A DNA stretch of 64,000 bases, taken from SW132 sp038150125 (GTDB taxonomy: Bacteria > Bacteroidota > Rhodothermia > Balneolales > Balneolaceae). The notes under the pieces are model-generated. The model was not told the origin of the DNA. It saw only the letters and a program-made list of their open reading frames with translations, and searched no databases. Location of the stretch: positions 1 through 64,000 of the forward strand of contig NZ_JBBVMF010000016.1 of the NCBI RefSeq assembly GCF_038150125.1, given 5' to 3'. The translations under genes were made by a program, and so were the position numbers. Positions 56,522 through 64,000 of the stretch are shown here, piece after piece (position 1 is the stretch's first letter; the number at the start of each line of letters is the position of its first letter).

Positions 56522-59500
56522 TTACGTTTTAAACTGTTGATCCTCTTCACATCCGCAGTCATCCGCTGAGGCGATCGTGGCAGTTGTTTGAATTTCATTG
56601 CCGGTGCATTCACAATCGTCTGACTCCAGAACGGTGATATCGTGGTCGCCATAACGGCCCATTTGACCAGTTGATCCGAGGATGGAAACGGCTGTACTCG
56701 CTTCCGCTTGGTTTACGTTTTTTCGGGAAATCTCTTCATCGGTAGCCGGGTCAAAAATGATATGCCAGATTTCAAAACAGGTAACAAAATCTACGTAGGT
56801 CCGCTCTTCCACGTAGTTTAAAATGACCGATTTGTGAATGGTGCCGCCCAGCTCAAGTGTGGACCCGGCATCAACTGCCCAGGGGGAAAGAAATCCTTTC
56901 AGATCGTCTTCAAGCTGCTTACCGTAAAAACCATTATCGAATCCCTCGTAAAATTTTACGTTCAGCTTCACCTTGATCTCCTCATAAATGGGATTCTTAA
57001 CATGCAGATTCACGCACGATGAATTTATCCCGGAGAGGAACTGGCTGATGTTGGTGAGAGTAATCAGGCTGGTTTTCGGTCGCAGCGGGTCCACCGCATT
57101 TTTGTTACGCACATTGGAAATCACGACCAGTGTTACGTGGCCAGGGGCAAGTTCTGAATAGGCACTCAGGCTTCCGGTATAGCGGGTATGATTCAGACAT
57201 TTTGCCTTATAGACCGATGGAAACTCTTCCAGTACCAGTCGCTCGTAATCCCATATGGTAATTGCTCGTTTTTTGTGGCGAAGGCGTTCACTTACACGGG
57301 TATAAAAATCACTCTGTTTCTCTTTTGTACTACCGCCGAAGGAGGAAAACGGCTGTTCAATTCCGCCAATGGCTGAATCGGCATTTTTTAGCTTGCTGAT
57401 CGTTTCAGCGGGAAGGGCCTCTTTCAGGTGTCCCGGATCATTATCCTGATCTTTGAAGGTTGCAGTAACTGCCTGGGCCGATATTTGAATAATGTCAGAA
57501 ACCGCATCTGAATCTTCTTTGACGGTGGCCCTGAGCCAGTGCAGGCCCGCGGGAAGAATAGAATTCTGATCAGAAGCTCTTTTGGGCACACTGAACCGGA
57601 TAATGCCCGATGCAAGCAAGCCAGACGTACTGTCGGACAGGATATCAAATGGTTCAAAATTGATCCAGCGGTTGTCCGAGAGGTAGCTCCATCGAACAGG
57701 CTGAGGTTCGAGGTCGGGATCTGCGCTGCCCTCGGCAACCTGGAAAAGAAGGGCGAGCGTCCGCCCTGCGGTGAAATTCTCCAGCCCGATATAGAGGCTT
57801 CCCTCGCTGTCTATTTGCGGATATAATTTTACCGGAGTACTGTTATTCACTTTACGTTGCTCTGAAACACCAAATGGGCCCACATGGAAGAACTGTTCAT
57901 ATGCCTGAGTCTTCTCAATTTCTGAGGAATTATTTGTCAGATCAATTTCAGCAGAGGATTGATAGGTGAGAAAGATCTCTTTCAGAACCGGCGTGTAGGG
58001 CTCGTTTGGAAGCGGAGGGTCATCCGTAAAGGTTCCATCCGGCTGCAGCGCATTCATCACAGCTTTGGAGTAAGAGGGCTGGAAATCTTTATGTCCGAAA
58101 TCAGGCCCTGCCAGTACCATTTTCAGAAACCCTTTCCGGGTATGGGTATCAAATGAATCTGCTTCCTGCAGTATCGGATCACGCTGTACCTTCTGAAGCT
58201 TTTCAGAGTCCTTCACAGAGATTACGTGATCCTCAGAAAGCAGTCCATCATCTTGATGAAATAGCGGGGAAGACGCCGGCTCCGTAAAGAGAGGTTTCCA
58301 TTTTTTCTGATCGAGCATAAAAAGGTCCGTCCGGAAGGAGTCATTCGTTCTGGATGCACCGTTATAGAGATCATAGTGGCCTTCAAATCCGTTTTCGTCA
58401 TCCGGAAGATCGTGCCATTTGAGATGGATCTTAAGTTCATCCAGCTTCTTTGAGAAGACCTCCCGGCTGCCGATATAAAAATTAGAACCTTTTACAGGGC
58501 GCATTCCAAACGGCTGAAAATCGCCTCCGGGATCTAACACAGTCTGATCATTCTGCACGATTAGCTCGCGCACTTCACTTACGTGTACGGAAAGATCTGC
58601 TTTTTCGACTTCAAATTTTTTCAGAACACTGTACAGGTATGGATCCTGGTCGGTTCGCAGGGTGATCTTGACCACCGGCCAATTCGTATCAAAGGGATCC
58701 GTCAGGGCATCGTCATTTTGGATATATTTCACGATAGGGTCCTGCGCTTTCGTGATGGTTCTTCTGATGATGATCTGACGCTTACCGGGATCGACCGTTG
58801 TTTGGTTGACAGGATTGCGAAACGTGTATATCAGGTCGTTGATCTTATCTTCTCCAACTCCGGGCACCGTGCGGACCTCCTCAAGTGATTCGAATTGTCC
58901 ACTGGGAAGCTTAGATTCATCTTTACGGTATTTCAGAATCTCATCCGCTGTCTTTTTCCCGATGTCATACCCCGGACGGGAACCGCTGTGCCCGGTTGTC
59001 GGATCATCAAATACCGGTCCGGCCTGAGGTTCAACACCTGCAATATCCTGCCATGTTTCCGCCCGGTTCAAAAAGTTAAATATACGCTCTGCCACTTCCG
59101 TCGATACACCTTCACTCTCTGTTGTTTCATCATAAGAGAGAGGTTCAATCCATTCCTCCTCTCCGCTGAACTGCACCCGAAAAGCTTCTCTTAGGTTTAA
59201 TTCTTTTAGCTCTTCACTCAGGGTATTACTATTGTTTTCCTTCAACGTAAGTGTAATAGTGATCTCTCGTTCACCTTCCGCTAAAAAAAGAAGTGGAGAG
59301 GCAAAAGCAAAGCCCACTTCAGCCTGTGTGCGATCCTGATCGGGCCATTCACCTAAAGGTTTGCCAAATGTTCGCCAGTTCATCTCAGACGATTCAATCT
59401 CGGCTCCCTCACCATCGGCTGAATTTGCAACAGGTGAGGCGTAAATCCTGCTGTTTTCATCTTTAGAATCAGCTTTTTTATCTTTAAAAACAGCTTTTAG

Positions 59501-60040
59501 GTTTGCTACTTCAGCGTCATTCAGAACAATTTCGCGGTCTGTTTGATAGATCAGCTCAACACCCGACTCATCTTTCCCGGCTTTTAATTGTGTTCCTTTT
59601 TCCACCCGGTGCTGTTCTGCATGTTTGGCCAGCTCAAAAATGAGAAACACCTGGTCGGGGACAGGCTGCTTTTCCCGAAGCTGTAAGACATCACGATAAT
59701 AAAAATTGAGATGTTTCCGCGTGATCTGGTTCAGATCATCGCGCGCAATTTTAAAAAGCTGAAGAAACGCCATGAAAAGCGCGTAATGAGGTTCGGTATA
59801 TCTATCCGGGTCGATCTTCTTGTCAAAAAATGATTCCCAGTCGGGACGGGTTTCATCAGGATCCTGGTTGTAATCGTAGTATTGAATCTGTTTGGCATAT
59901 TCGCGCACAAAAGACTTGAGATCCTCGATCTTACGCTCATCTACCGCCACATAATCGGGAAGCAGCGCTTTCAGGAGCCGGTCTTGCTGGCTGGTGCCGC
60001 TGCGTTTCAGTAGGTTGCTATGTCGGCAATTGTCGCTCAT
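56522..60040 (-). CDS. Large eCIS baseplate protein, J-like (Afp11-like)
   Basis: A 1172-residue protein. The N-terminal half is typical of large CIS baseplate-wedge subunits. The C-terminal part has the baseplate-J/Afp11 segment (RAITIWDYERLVLEEFPSVYKAKC, about residue 927 on) and a C-terminal LxVKFYEGFDNGFYG-type domain (~1030-1100). An insert at ~350-410 looks like two helix-hairpin-helix motifs (PGYDIGKKTADEIL and VRTVPGVGEDKINDLIYTF). It starts 3 bases after gp25. The C-terminus is Cys-rich (CECTGNE, CGCEED). Confidence 0.88.
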   Translation of the reverse strand: MSDNCRHSNLLKRSGTSQQDRLLKALLPDYVAVDERKIEDLKSFVREYAKQIQYYDYNQDPDETRPDWESFFDKKIDPDRYTEPHYALFMAFLQLFKIARDDLNQITRKHLNFYYRDVLQLREKQPVPDQVFLIFELAKHAEQHRVEKGTQLKAGKDESGVELIYQTDREIVLNDAEVANLKAVFKDKKADSKDENSRIYASPVANSADGEGAEIESSEMNWRTFGKPLGEWPDQDRTQAEVGFAFASPLLFLAEGEREITITLTLKENNSNTLSEELKELNLREAFRVQFSGEEEWIEPLSYDETTESEGVSTEVAERIFNFLNRAETWQDIAGVEPQAGPVFDDPTTGHSGSRPGYDIGKKTADEILKYRKDESKLPSGQFESLEEVRTVPGVGEDKINDLIYTFRNPVNQTTVDPGKRQIIIRRTITKAQDPIVKYIQNDDALTDPFDTNWPVVKITLRTDQDPYLYSVLKKFEVEKADLSVHVSEVRELIVQNDQTVLDPGGDFQPFGMRPVKGSNFYIGSREVFSKKLDELKIHLKWHDLPDDENGFEGHYDLYNGASRTNDSFRTDLFMLDQKKWKPLFTEPASSPLFHQDDGLLSEDHVISVKDSEKLQKVQRDPILQEADSFDTHTRKGFLKMVLAGPDFGHKDFQPSYSKAVMNALQPDGTFTDDPPLPNEPYTPVLKEIFLTYQSSAEIDLTNNSSEIEKTQAYEQFFHVGPFGVSEQRKVNNSTPVKLYPQIDSEGSLYIGLENFTAGRTLALLFQVAEGSADPDLEPQPVRWSYLSDNRWINFEPFDILSDSTSGLLASGIIRFSVPKRASDQNSILPAGLHWLRATVKEDSDAVSDIIQISAQAVTATFKDQDNDPGHLKEALPAETISKLKNADSAIGGIEQPFSSFGGSTKEKQSDFYTRVSERLRHKKRAITIWDYERLVLEEFPSVYKAKCLNHTRYTGSLSAYSELAPGHVTLVVISNVRNKNAVDPLRPKTSLITLTNISQFLSGINSSCVNLHVKNPIYEEIKVKLNVKFYEGFDNGFYGKQLEDDLKGFLSPWAVDAGSTLELGGTIHKSVILNYVEERTYVDFVTCFEIWHIIFDPATDEEISRKNVNQAEASTAVSILGSTGQMGRYGDHDITVLESDDCECTGNEIQTTATIASADDCGCEEDQQFKT

Positions 60041-60043
60041 GGA

Positions 60044-60451
60044 TCAGATATTTGTTCCTTCGTCCAGGTAGTAGGGAAATACAAGATTCGATCGGGAATT
60101 GGTTGCAATGATGGTATACTCCAGGGTGACCTGTATACGCCCTTCGGCACGATCCGGCACCAGGTCAATATTATTGGCCTTTACCCGCGGTTCGTGAAAC
60201 AGGATGGCGCGCTTCAGCCGGTTGATGATAATACTTGCCGTCGTGACATTGATCGCTTCGAAGAGCATGTCCTCCATATTGGCACCGTAATCCGGCCGCA
60301 TGACACGCTCTCCGAGACTCGTTTTCAGCAGTATAATCAGGCTTTCCCGGATATCTTTCTCATCTTCCGAAAGCTCTGCGGTTGAACTGCCTTTCTTAAA
60401 GCGTATCGGGAATGACCACCCTCTTCCTAATATGGAGTTCTGTTCTGCCAT
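60044..60451 (-). CDS. GPW/gp25-family baseplate protein (Afp9-like)
   Basis: A 135-residue protein with the gp25 core: GRGWSFPIRF, EKDIRESLIILLKTSLGERVMRPDYGANMED, and EPRVKANNIDLV. gp25 nucleates sheath assembly at the baseplate in T4, T6SS (TssE) and eCIS. The N-terminal EPR-like motif appears as EPRV. It lies 7 bases after the PAAR gene and 3 bases before the large baseplate gene, in the usual eCIS order. Confidence 0.95.
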   Translation of the reverse strand: MAEQNSILGRGWSFPIRFKKGSSTAELSEDEKDIRESLIILLKTSLGERVMRPDYGANMEDMLFEAINVTTASIIINRLKRAILFHEPRVKANNIDLVPDRAEGRIQVTLEYTIIATNSRSNLVFPYYLDEGTNI

Positions 60452-60458
60452 TGTGTTT

Positions 60459-60737
60459 CTATCCTATCATTACGGTTGGTTCACCCACAGCAGCACCAGC
60501 TCCGCACAGGCAGGTATCGCCGACACGAATGGCCGGTTTACCGCCAATCAGCACGGTTGTACTGCCAATCAAAAACGGACTTACAGTTGGCTGATGGGAA
60601 TTTGGAGGCAGCGAACAAACATGGTTATCACCCATTACTGCCGCAGGCATTCCGCCTATCAGCACGGTAGGTTCTCCTGGCCCAACTATGGTTCCGCCAT
60701 GGGTTGTAGTATCAGACATTCGGGCTGCTGCAGGCAT
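60459..60737 (-). CDS. PAAR-domain spike tip protein (Afp10-like)
   Basis: A 92-residue PAAR protein with MPAAARMSDTTTHGG, PGEPTVLIGGMPAAVMGDNHVC, and STTVLIGGKPAIRVGDTCLCG. His and Cys residues of the metal-binding tip are visible. It caps the VgrG-like spike and sharpens the tip. The ATG at 60737 is chosen because a GGAGG ribosome site lies just upstream; a TTG 12 bases earlier would put that site inside the coding region. Gap to gp25: 7 bases. Confidence 0.93.
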   Translation of the reverse strand: MPAAARMSDTTTHGGTIVGPGEPTVLIGGMPAAVMGDNHVCSLPPNSHQPTVSPFLIGSTTVLIGGKPAIRVGDTCLCGAGAAVGEPTVMIG

Positions 60738-60894
60738 ATATTCCTCCAATTGGGTGATTGATATTTCTGACCCACCCCCGTCCTCTTCCGCCGGTAGTAG
60801 GACAGGCTCCTATGTCGCAAAAACACTCCATATGGAGGGGGGCTATGTAATGAGTAACATTCGAATTTGTATCTATCGCCATTAAAAGATTCAT
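60712..60894 (-). CDS. Possible small protein between spike and PAAR genes
   Basis: A candidate 60-residue frame begins MNLLMAIDTNSNVTHY, preceded by AAGGAA 6 bases before the ATG, and its end overlaps the PAAR start by 26 bases. It contains several Cys (HMECFCDIGACP). The 228-base space here is unusually long in an operon whose other gaps are under 20 bases. No family is recognised and it could be chance. Confidence 0.3.
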   Translation of the reverse strand: MNLLMAIDTNSNVTHYIAPLHMECFCDIGACPTTGGRGRGWVRNINHPIGGIYACSSPNV

Positions 60895-60965
60895 TATGAT
60901 TCCTTTTATCTCACCAAATTTCTTGTTCACGAGTATTTGTCGAAAGCATACTTTTCCTGTAAAGG

Positions 60966-62705
60966 TCAATTAATCTGCACAATCGATCCTTTCAGCACGG
61001 CCTGGCCGCTGGTGGAAATTTCGGCCCCTGCGCTGCCCTCGGCTTTGAATTGCGCATTAGCTGCAATTTCTACGTTGGTTCCTTCAATCTTCACATCCCC
61101 CGTGGCTTTCAGGATCAGGTCAGTTGCACTTTCAAGAGTGATTCCGTCACTGCTCAGCTGTGCCTTGTTTCCGTTTTCATCTTCCAGAAGAATTGCCCCT
61201 TCATCATCGCTGATGACCAATTTGTTCCCGTTTGGGGTTTCTATGGTCACACTTTTCAAATCGTCGTTAAACGTCAGTTTTAGCTCGCTGCGGGTTACAA
61301 CTCCTTTTTCGAAATTATCTTCGTTAACGTCATAGGGTGGGGCTTTTGAGCTGCTGTGAATCCCTCCCAAAATGACCGGGTCGCGCGGATCGTCGTTAAA
61401 AAACCCTACCACTACTTCATCATCCGGCTCCGGGTAAAACTGGACGCCTCTGCCAGCTCCCGCATCTGGTGTGGCAAGCCGTGCCCAGATTCCCGCTTCC
61501 TCCGTACTAATCACCGGAATGCGAACCTTTACACGTCCTTCGCCATCGGGATCTTCGAGATCGGTGACGATTCCCTGGTGAAGGCCCTGGATAGCAGGGA
61601 GAAGGCCGGACGCAGGTTTTTCGATGATGTCATCATATTTATGTGAAAACCACTGCGGATCGAGCCCAAACTGGATGTGTGTCACCCATTTTTTATCCGG
61701 GGCAAACTCGTGAAAAATGGAAGAGACAAAGGCTTTGCCATTAAAACGGCCACCAAATCCTTCAAGCTCAATCGTGTGTCCCGGCTTGATGTCGGTGAAC
61801 CCGATGATGGTTACCCGGCCGCGAATCTTAGCCAGTCGGCTTCGCATCAGTTTTGCATCAGTCCATAGCTGCAGTTCCTGGTCGGGCAGGTGTCCGTTGT
61901 GCTGCATCGTCCAGTTATCGAGTCCGATCACCCCAGCCAGATCGGCAGCGGAAATATTACCATGGGCATCGGGAGCACTGTCGTCGGCCTCCAGTTCTGT
62001 AACCTCCTGTTTTATAAAATCCCATGACTTGCCAACCGTGGAGGAGTATTGGTCACGGGCGTCCATATCGGCTTCAAATTCAAATACATTTTGCCCATAA
62101 TGCAGTGTTAATATGGGGTCGTCAAAAGAGGGGGCTTTTACGGTGACTTTTCCGTCATCCGCAAACACAAGCTGCCCATTTACCTCTGCGCGGGTAAGCA
62201 TGTAATCCCAGTCGGTACAGTAATACTGAACCATCTCCTTATGCGTGACGGCTGTTTGTTCTAATTCTGAATCAAGGCCGTAACCCTCCAGCAGATCTTC
62301 GATGATCTCGCTATCGCTCACCTCTTCGAAATAGCGGTTTTTACGACCAATGGTCATTTTAACGCTCATATCACGCAGTTCAACCCGAAGTTTAGAGGGT
62401 TGATCTGTCTTCGCTTCAATGCCGTGTTTAATCAAAATGCCTTTGAAAATGGTATCCTCAACGGACCGGTATCCCGCCTTAATTTCAATCTCGTTACCGG
62501 GGGTGAATAACTCACCGGCACTCAGTGTGAAATCTTCGTTAGCGAGGCTTCCATCAAATAGTTCAATGGTTGCTTTTGGGATACTGTTCACACTTTTGGT
62601 AATGAATATTGAGGAAAGACCTATTTCATCGGGGAGTTCTTCGCCGTTAGAAAAGATCCGGAAGGTTGCCAGGTTTGTATTGGCTTGTGTGGGTATTACA
62701 GGCAC
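60966..62705 (-). CDS. VgrG/gp5-gp27-like spike protein (Afp8-like)
   Basis: A 579-residue central-spike protein. Residues ~1-340 are the gp27-like hub (GYRSVEDTIFKGILIKHGIEA, YYCTDWDYMLTRAEVNG), ~375-450 the gp5 OB-fold (GIVTDLEDPDGEGRVKVRIPV, WARLATPDAGAG, PEPDDEVVVGFFNDDPR, ILGGIHSSSKAPPY), and the C-terminal ~130 residues a repetitive beta-helix needle. It has a GTG start with no in-frame ATG close by. It lies 11 bases behind the LysM gene. Together with PAAR it forms the puncturing tip. Confidence 0.93.
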   Translation of the reverse strand: MPVIPTQANTNLATFRIFSNGEELPDEIGLSSIFITKSVNSIPKATIELFDGSLANEDFTLSAGELFTPGNEIEIKAGYRSVEDTIFKGILIKHGIEAKTDQPSKLRVELRDMSVKMTIGRKNRYFEEVSDSEIIEDLLEGYGLDSELEQTAVTHKEMVQYYCTDWDYMLTRAEVNGQLVFADDGKVTVKAPSFDDPILTLHYGQNVFEFEADMDARDQYSSTVGKSWDFIKQEVTELEADDSAPDAHGNISAADLAGVIGLDNWTMQHNGHLPDQELQLWTDAKLMRSRLAKIRGRVTIIGFTDIKPGHTIELEGFGGRFNGKAFVSSIFHEFAPDKKWVTHIQFGLDPQWFSHKYDDIIEKPASGLLPAIQGLHQGIVTDLEDPDGEGRVKVRIPVISTEEAGIWARLATPDAGAGRGVQFYPEPDDEVVVGFFNDDPRDPVILGGIHSSSKAPPYDVNEDNFEKGVVTRSELKLTFNDDLKSVTIETPNGNKLVISDDEGAILLEDENGNKAQLSSDGITLESATDLILKATGDVKIEGTNVEIAANAQFKAEGSAGAEISTSGQAVLKGSIVQIN

Positions 62706-62716
62706 AGTAGGTTAAT

Positions 62717-63508
62717 TTATTTTTGAACAGGTGGCAGAACGAGTTCCTGCCCTGCCTTTAGATTTCTGAAATTTTTCAAATTATTCGCTTTTGCAATTTC
62801 GATGTAAAAAGATGGGTCACCGTATATTCGTTTAGCCAGCAAAGGCAGGGTATCTCCCTCTTTTACAATCCGTTTGTGGGTAAGATCAGCCGATTCTCGT
62901 CCCGCCAGGGCCGCCTGCTCTCTTCGGGAGAGAGACTGTACAAAGTTAGAACTAACCGTGGCGCGGATAGGAAGACCGGCAGAATTAAAGAGCTTGTAGC
63001 TGATAGTTGTATCCTGAACCACCCCCCGAAACTGGTAGGCCCCCCAGTTGATCTGAAGGTAGTTTGGTGTATGGGTGGATGACTGGATATTTTGTGTGAT
63101 TTCCAGGTAGCGGGTTATCGCACGGTCCACATGTTTATCTTCCTGGATTATCTCAATAGCACTTTCACGCTCGTTGCTGATCAGGTCGCGGTTGATGCTA
63201 TTATCGCCAAGATAGTCCAGGTCGAGGTCGCCAGACATATCGTTGCCGGGAGGAGATGCGCCGGTCGCATCAAACAGGAACTCAAAAGAGACGCTGTCCG
63301 ATTTGTTGGCGCGAAACTGCAGCTGTCGCGCATCAGGATCCACACCTTCCTCGGGGAGCCAGTCTGAGGTTACCTTGTAGCTGAATGATGTGGGATTATA
63401 CATCACCACGTAGGTGGCTGTTGTCGCTGAATACTCATCATCCTCAAAAGCAGTAATCTTTAGTTTCTCGAGGCCGCCCAGCGGCGAAAAGATATCTTTT
63501 AAGCCCAT
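62717..63508 (-). CDS. LysM-containing tube-adaptor protein (Afp7-like)
   Basis: A 263-residue protein. The N-terminal part (YVVMYNPTSFSYKVTSDW, VSFEFLFDATG) is the CIS tube-adaptor domain. A C-terminal LysM domain (~210-258) is seen in VKEGDTLPLLAKRIYGDPSFY and NNLKNFRNLKAGQELVLPP. In Afp/PVC this protein links the tube to the spike or baseplate. It lies 7 bases after the DUF5908 gene and 11 bases before the VgrG-like gene. Confidence 0.93.
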   Translation of the reverse strand: MGLKDIFSPLGGLEKLKITAFEDDEYSATTATYVVMYNPTSFSYKVTSDWLPEEGVDPDARQLQFRANKSDSVSFEFLFDATGASPPGNDMSGDLDLDYLGDNSINRDLISNERESAIEIIQEDKHVDRAITRYLEITQNIQSSTHTPNYLQINWGAYQFRGVVQDTTISYKLFNSAGLPIRATVSSNFVQSLSRREQAALAGRESADLTHKRIVKEGDTLPLLAKRIYGDPSFYIEIAKANNLKNFRNLKAGQELVLPPVQK

Positions 63509-63515
63509 ACGTTTA

Positions 63516-63677
63516 CTACCGCTCGTTTCGGTTTCTAATTAGTTTCAGCACTTCTTCCAGACCGGCTTCCACATTTTTGCGGGAAGCCTCTTTATCACTT
63601 GTCATTTTTCCCGATGTCGGTTTGTCCTTGTTGTTCACAACGGCTTTTATCACAAGTTCCCGAACTTCAATTGGCAT
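63516..63677 (-). CDS. DUF5908-family small protein
   Basis: A 53-residue protein beginning MPIEVRELVIKAVVN, which is the DUF5908 signature seen in Bacteroidota eCIS loci. The middle is charged and the end is helical (VEAGLEEVLKLIRNRNER). A longer frame from 63755 starts with an unrelated segment, so the ATG at 63677 is preferred. Role unknown; the position between tube and LysM genes matches Afp6 in gene order. Confidence 0.85.
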   Translation of the reverse strand: MPIEVRELVIKAVVNNKDKPTSGKMTSDKEASRKNVEAGLEEVLKLIRNRNER

Positions 63678-63693
63678 ATTGGCTGATTTAAGG

Positions 63694-64000
63694 TTACGAT
63701 ATGGAAACAGGATTGATTCGCCGATAGTACTGGTAGGCAAACTCAATGCTCTCAATCATGATCTTGTTTTCTTCGGCGTGAAGTCCGTCAACCGACCATT
63801 TTACAGGCCAGGCGTTGATGAAATTCCACGCCTGTAGTGGGTCATGGTCATTATTCAGCAAAACAACGCTGATGTCGTTTGCTTCAAATGTGAATCCCTC
63901 CACGGCTCCTCTAAACCACTGTACAAGCTGAGAGTCGATCAGGATGCCCCGTTTCATTATTAAGTTAGGGTAGCTTACCGGCTGCGGGAGCCTGTGCGCG
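63694..64000 (-). CDS. eCIS/phage tail tube protein (partial, 5' end outside window)
   Basis: The frame stays open through the window edge; the residues before the internal ATG (PVSYPNLIMKRGI) continue the protein. The C-terminal part is diagnostic of T4 gp19-like tube proteins: VQWFRGAVEGFTFEANDISV, QAWNFINAWPVKWSVDG, MIESIEFAYQYYRR. Tube subunits stack to form the inner needle. The true start, and presumably the sheath genes, are beyond 64000. Confidence 0.9.
   Translation of the reverse strand, partial: AHRLPQPVSYPNLIMKRGILIDSQLVQWFRGAVEGFTFEANDISVVLLNNDHDPLQAWNFINAWPVKWSVDGLHAEENKIMIESIEFAYQYYRRINPVSIS

Noticed and set aside
63678..63755. Longer start for the DUF5908 protein
   Set aside because: The added 26 residues have no family similarity and would overlap the tube gene; the family begins at MPIE.
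39785..63837. Many plus-strand open frames of 60-220 codons opposite the eCIS genes
   Set aside because: They lie antisense to well-supported long genes with recognisable domains, have no family motifs and follow the codon bias shadow of the real strand.
39271..64000. Type VI secretion system instead of an eCIS
   Set aside because: PAAR, VgrG and gp25 are shared, but DUF4157, CIS_TMP, DUF5908, the LysM adaptor and the Afp15-type ATPase indicate an eCIS, and TssJLM and ClpV are not seen in the window.
39271..64000. Contractile prophage
   Set aside because: No head, portal, terminase, integrase or lysis genes occur in the window; the ATPase and DUF4157 proteins are eCIS markers. The region past 64000 is not visible.
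1..64000. CRISPR arrays, tRNA genes, insertion sequences or integrases
   Set aside because: No regularly spaced direct repeats, cloverleaf-like sequences or transposase/integrase motifs were seen while reading both strands; a dedicated scan was not possible.

Overview
The window is a chromosomal segment of a Bacteroidota-type bacterium. Evidence for this: a PorX-type response regulator (PglZ domain) and a PorZ-like protein of the type IX secretion system, a TANFOR-like surface protein, a DUF5908 protein, few strong Shine-Dalgarno sites and several TTG/GTG starts. The mixture of genes fits the Balneolota/Rhodothermota side of the group (Balneola, Gracilimonas, Rhodohalobacter or Fodinibius relatives), but that placement is inference. 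The first bases look like the 3' end of a 5S rRNA gene followed by a terminator, so the window probably begins at the end of an rRNA operon.

From 0.1 to 39 kb lie mostly core genes: porZ-like; a surface-glycan set (two GT2 enzymes, one fused to a degenerate phosphoglycosyl transferase, an intact polyprenyl glycosylphosphotransferase and a dolichol-phosphate-mannose-synthase-like enzyme) interrupted by tgt; nth plus a Memo-family gene; an MFS carrier; a DUF368/PopT-like lipid-carrier translocase; a tandem Usp; an SDR; thioredoxin; an outer-membrane barrel followed by a broken TANFOR-like gene; a PAS/HisKA_2 kinase; an MtfA peptidase; a Na/Pi symporter; a NYN-OST-HTH protein; a DUF1508-like mini-gene; a cold-shock protein; an alpha/beta hydrolase; a ComEA-like HhH protein; porX with tsaE; a sodium:solute symporter with thiamine pyrophosphokinase; nrnA with an HtrA protease; an AraC-type HTH protein; and an EEP-family nuclease/phosphatase.

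From 64 kb down to about 38.7 kb on the minus strand is one dense gene series, and it is the highlight: an extracellular contractile injection system (eCIS, Afp/PVC-like). In transcription order it holds a tube protein (cut by the window edge), DUF5908, LysM tube-adaptor, VgrG/gp5-like spike, PAAR tip, gp25, two very large baseplate proteins, a large Ig/repeat protein, CIS_TMP tape-measure-type protein, AAA+ ATPase, a DUF4157 eCIS-core protein carrying a zincin-like HExxH domain, and a 1241-residue protein ending in a putative Ntox15 (HxxD...AGG) nuclease domain. Two bases after that toxin gene starts a GAD-like/Tdi1-type immunity gene, then a small membrane protein.

The most plausible reading is an eCIS particle with two loaded effectors, one of them a DNase protected by a cognate immunity protein. 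That arrangement is familiar from type VI secretion (Tde1-Tdi1) but unusual for an eCIS. Sheath and further tube genes would be expected just beyond position 64000. All functions here are read from sequence motifs by eye; no searches were run.
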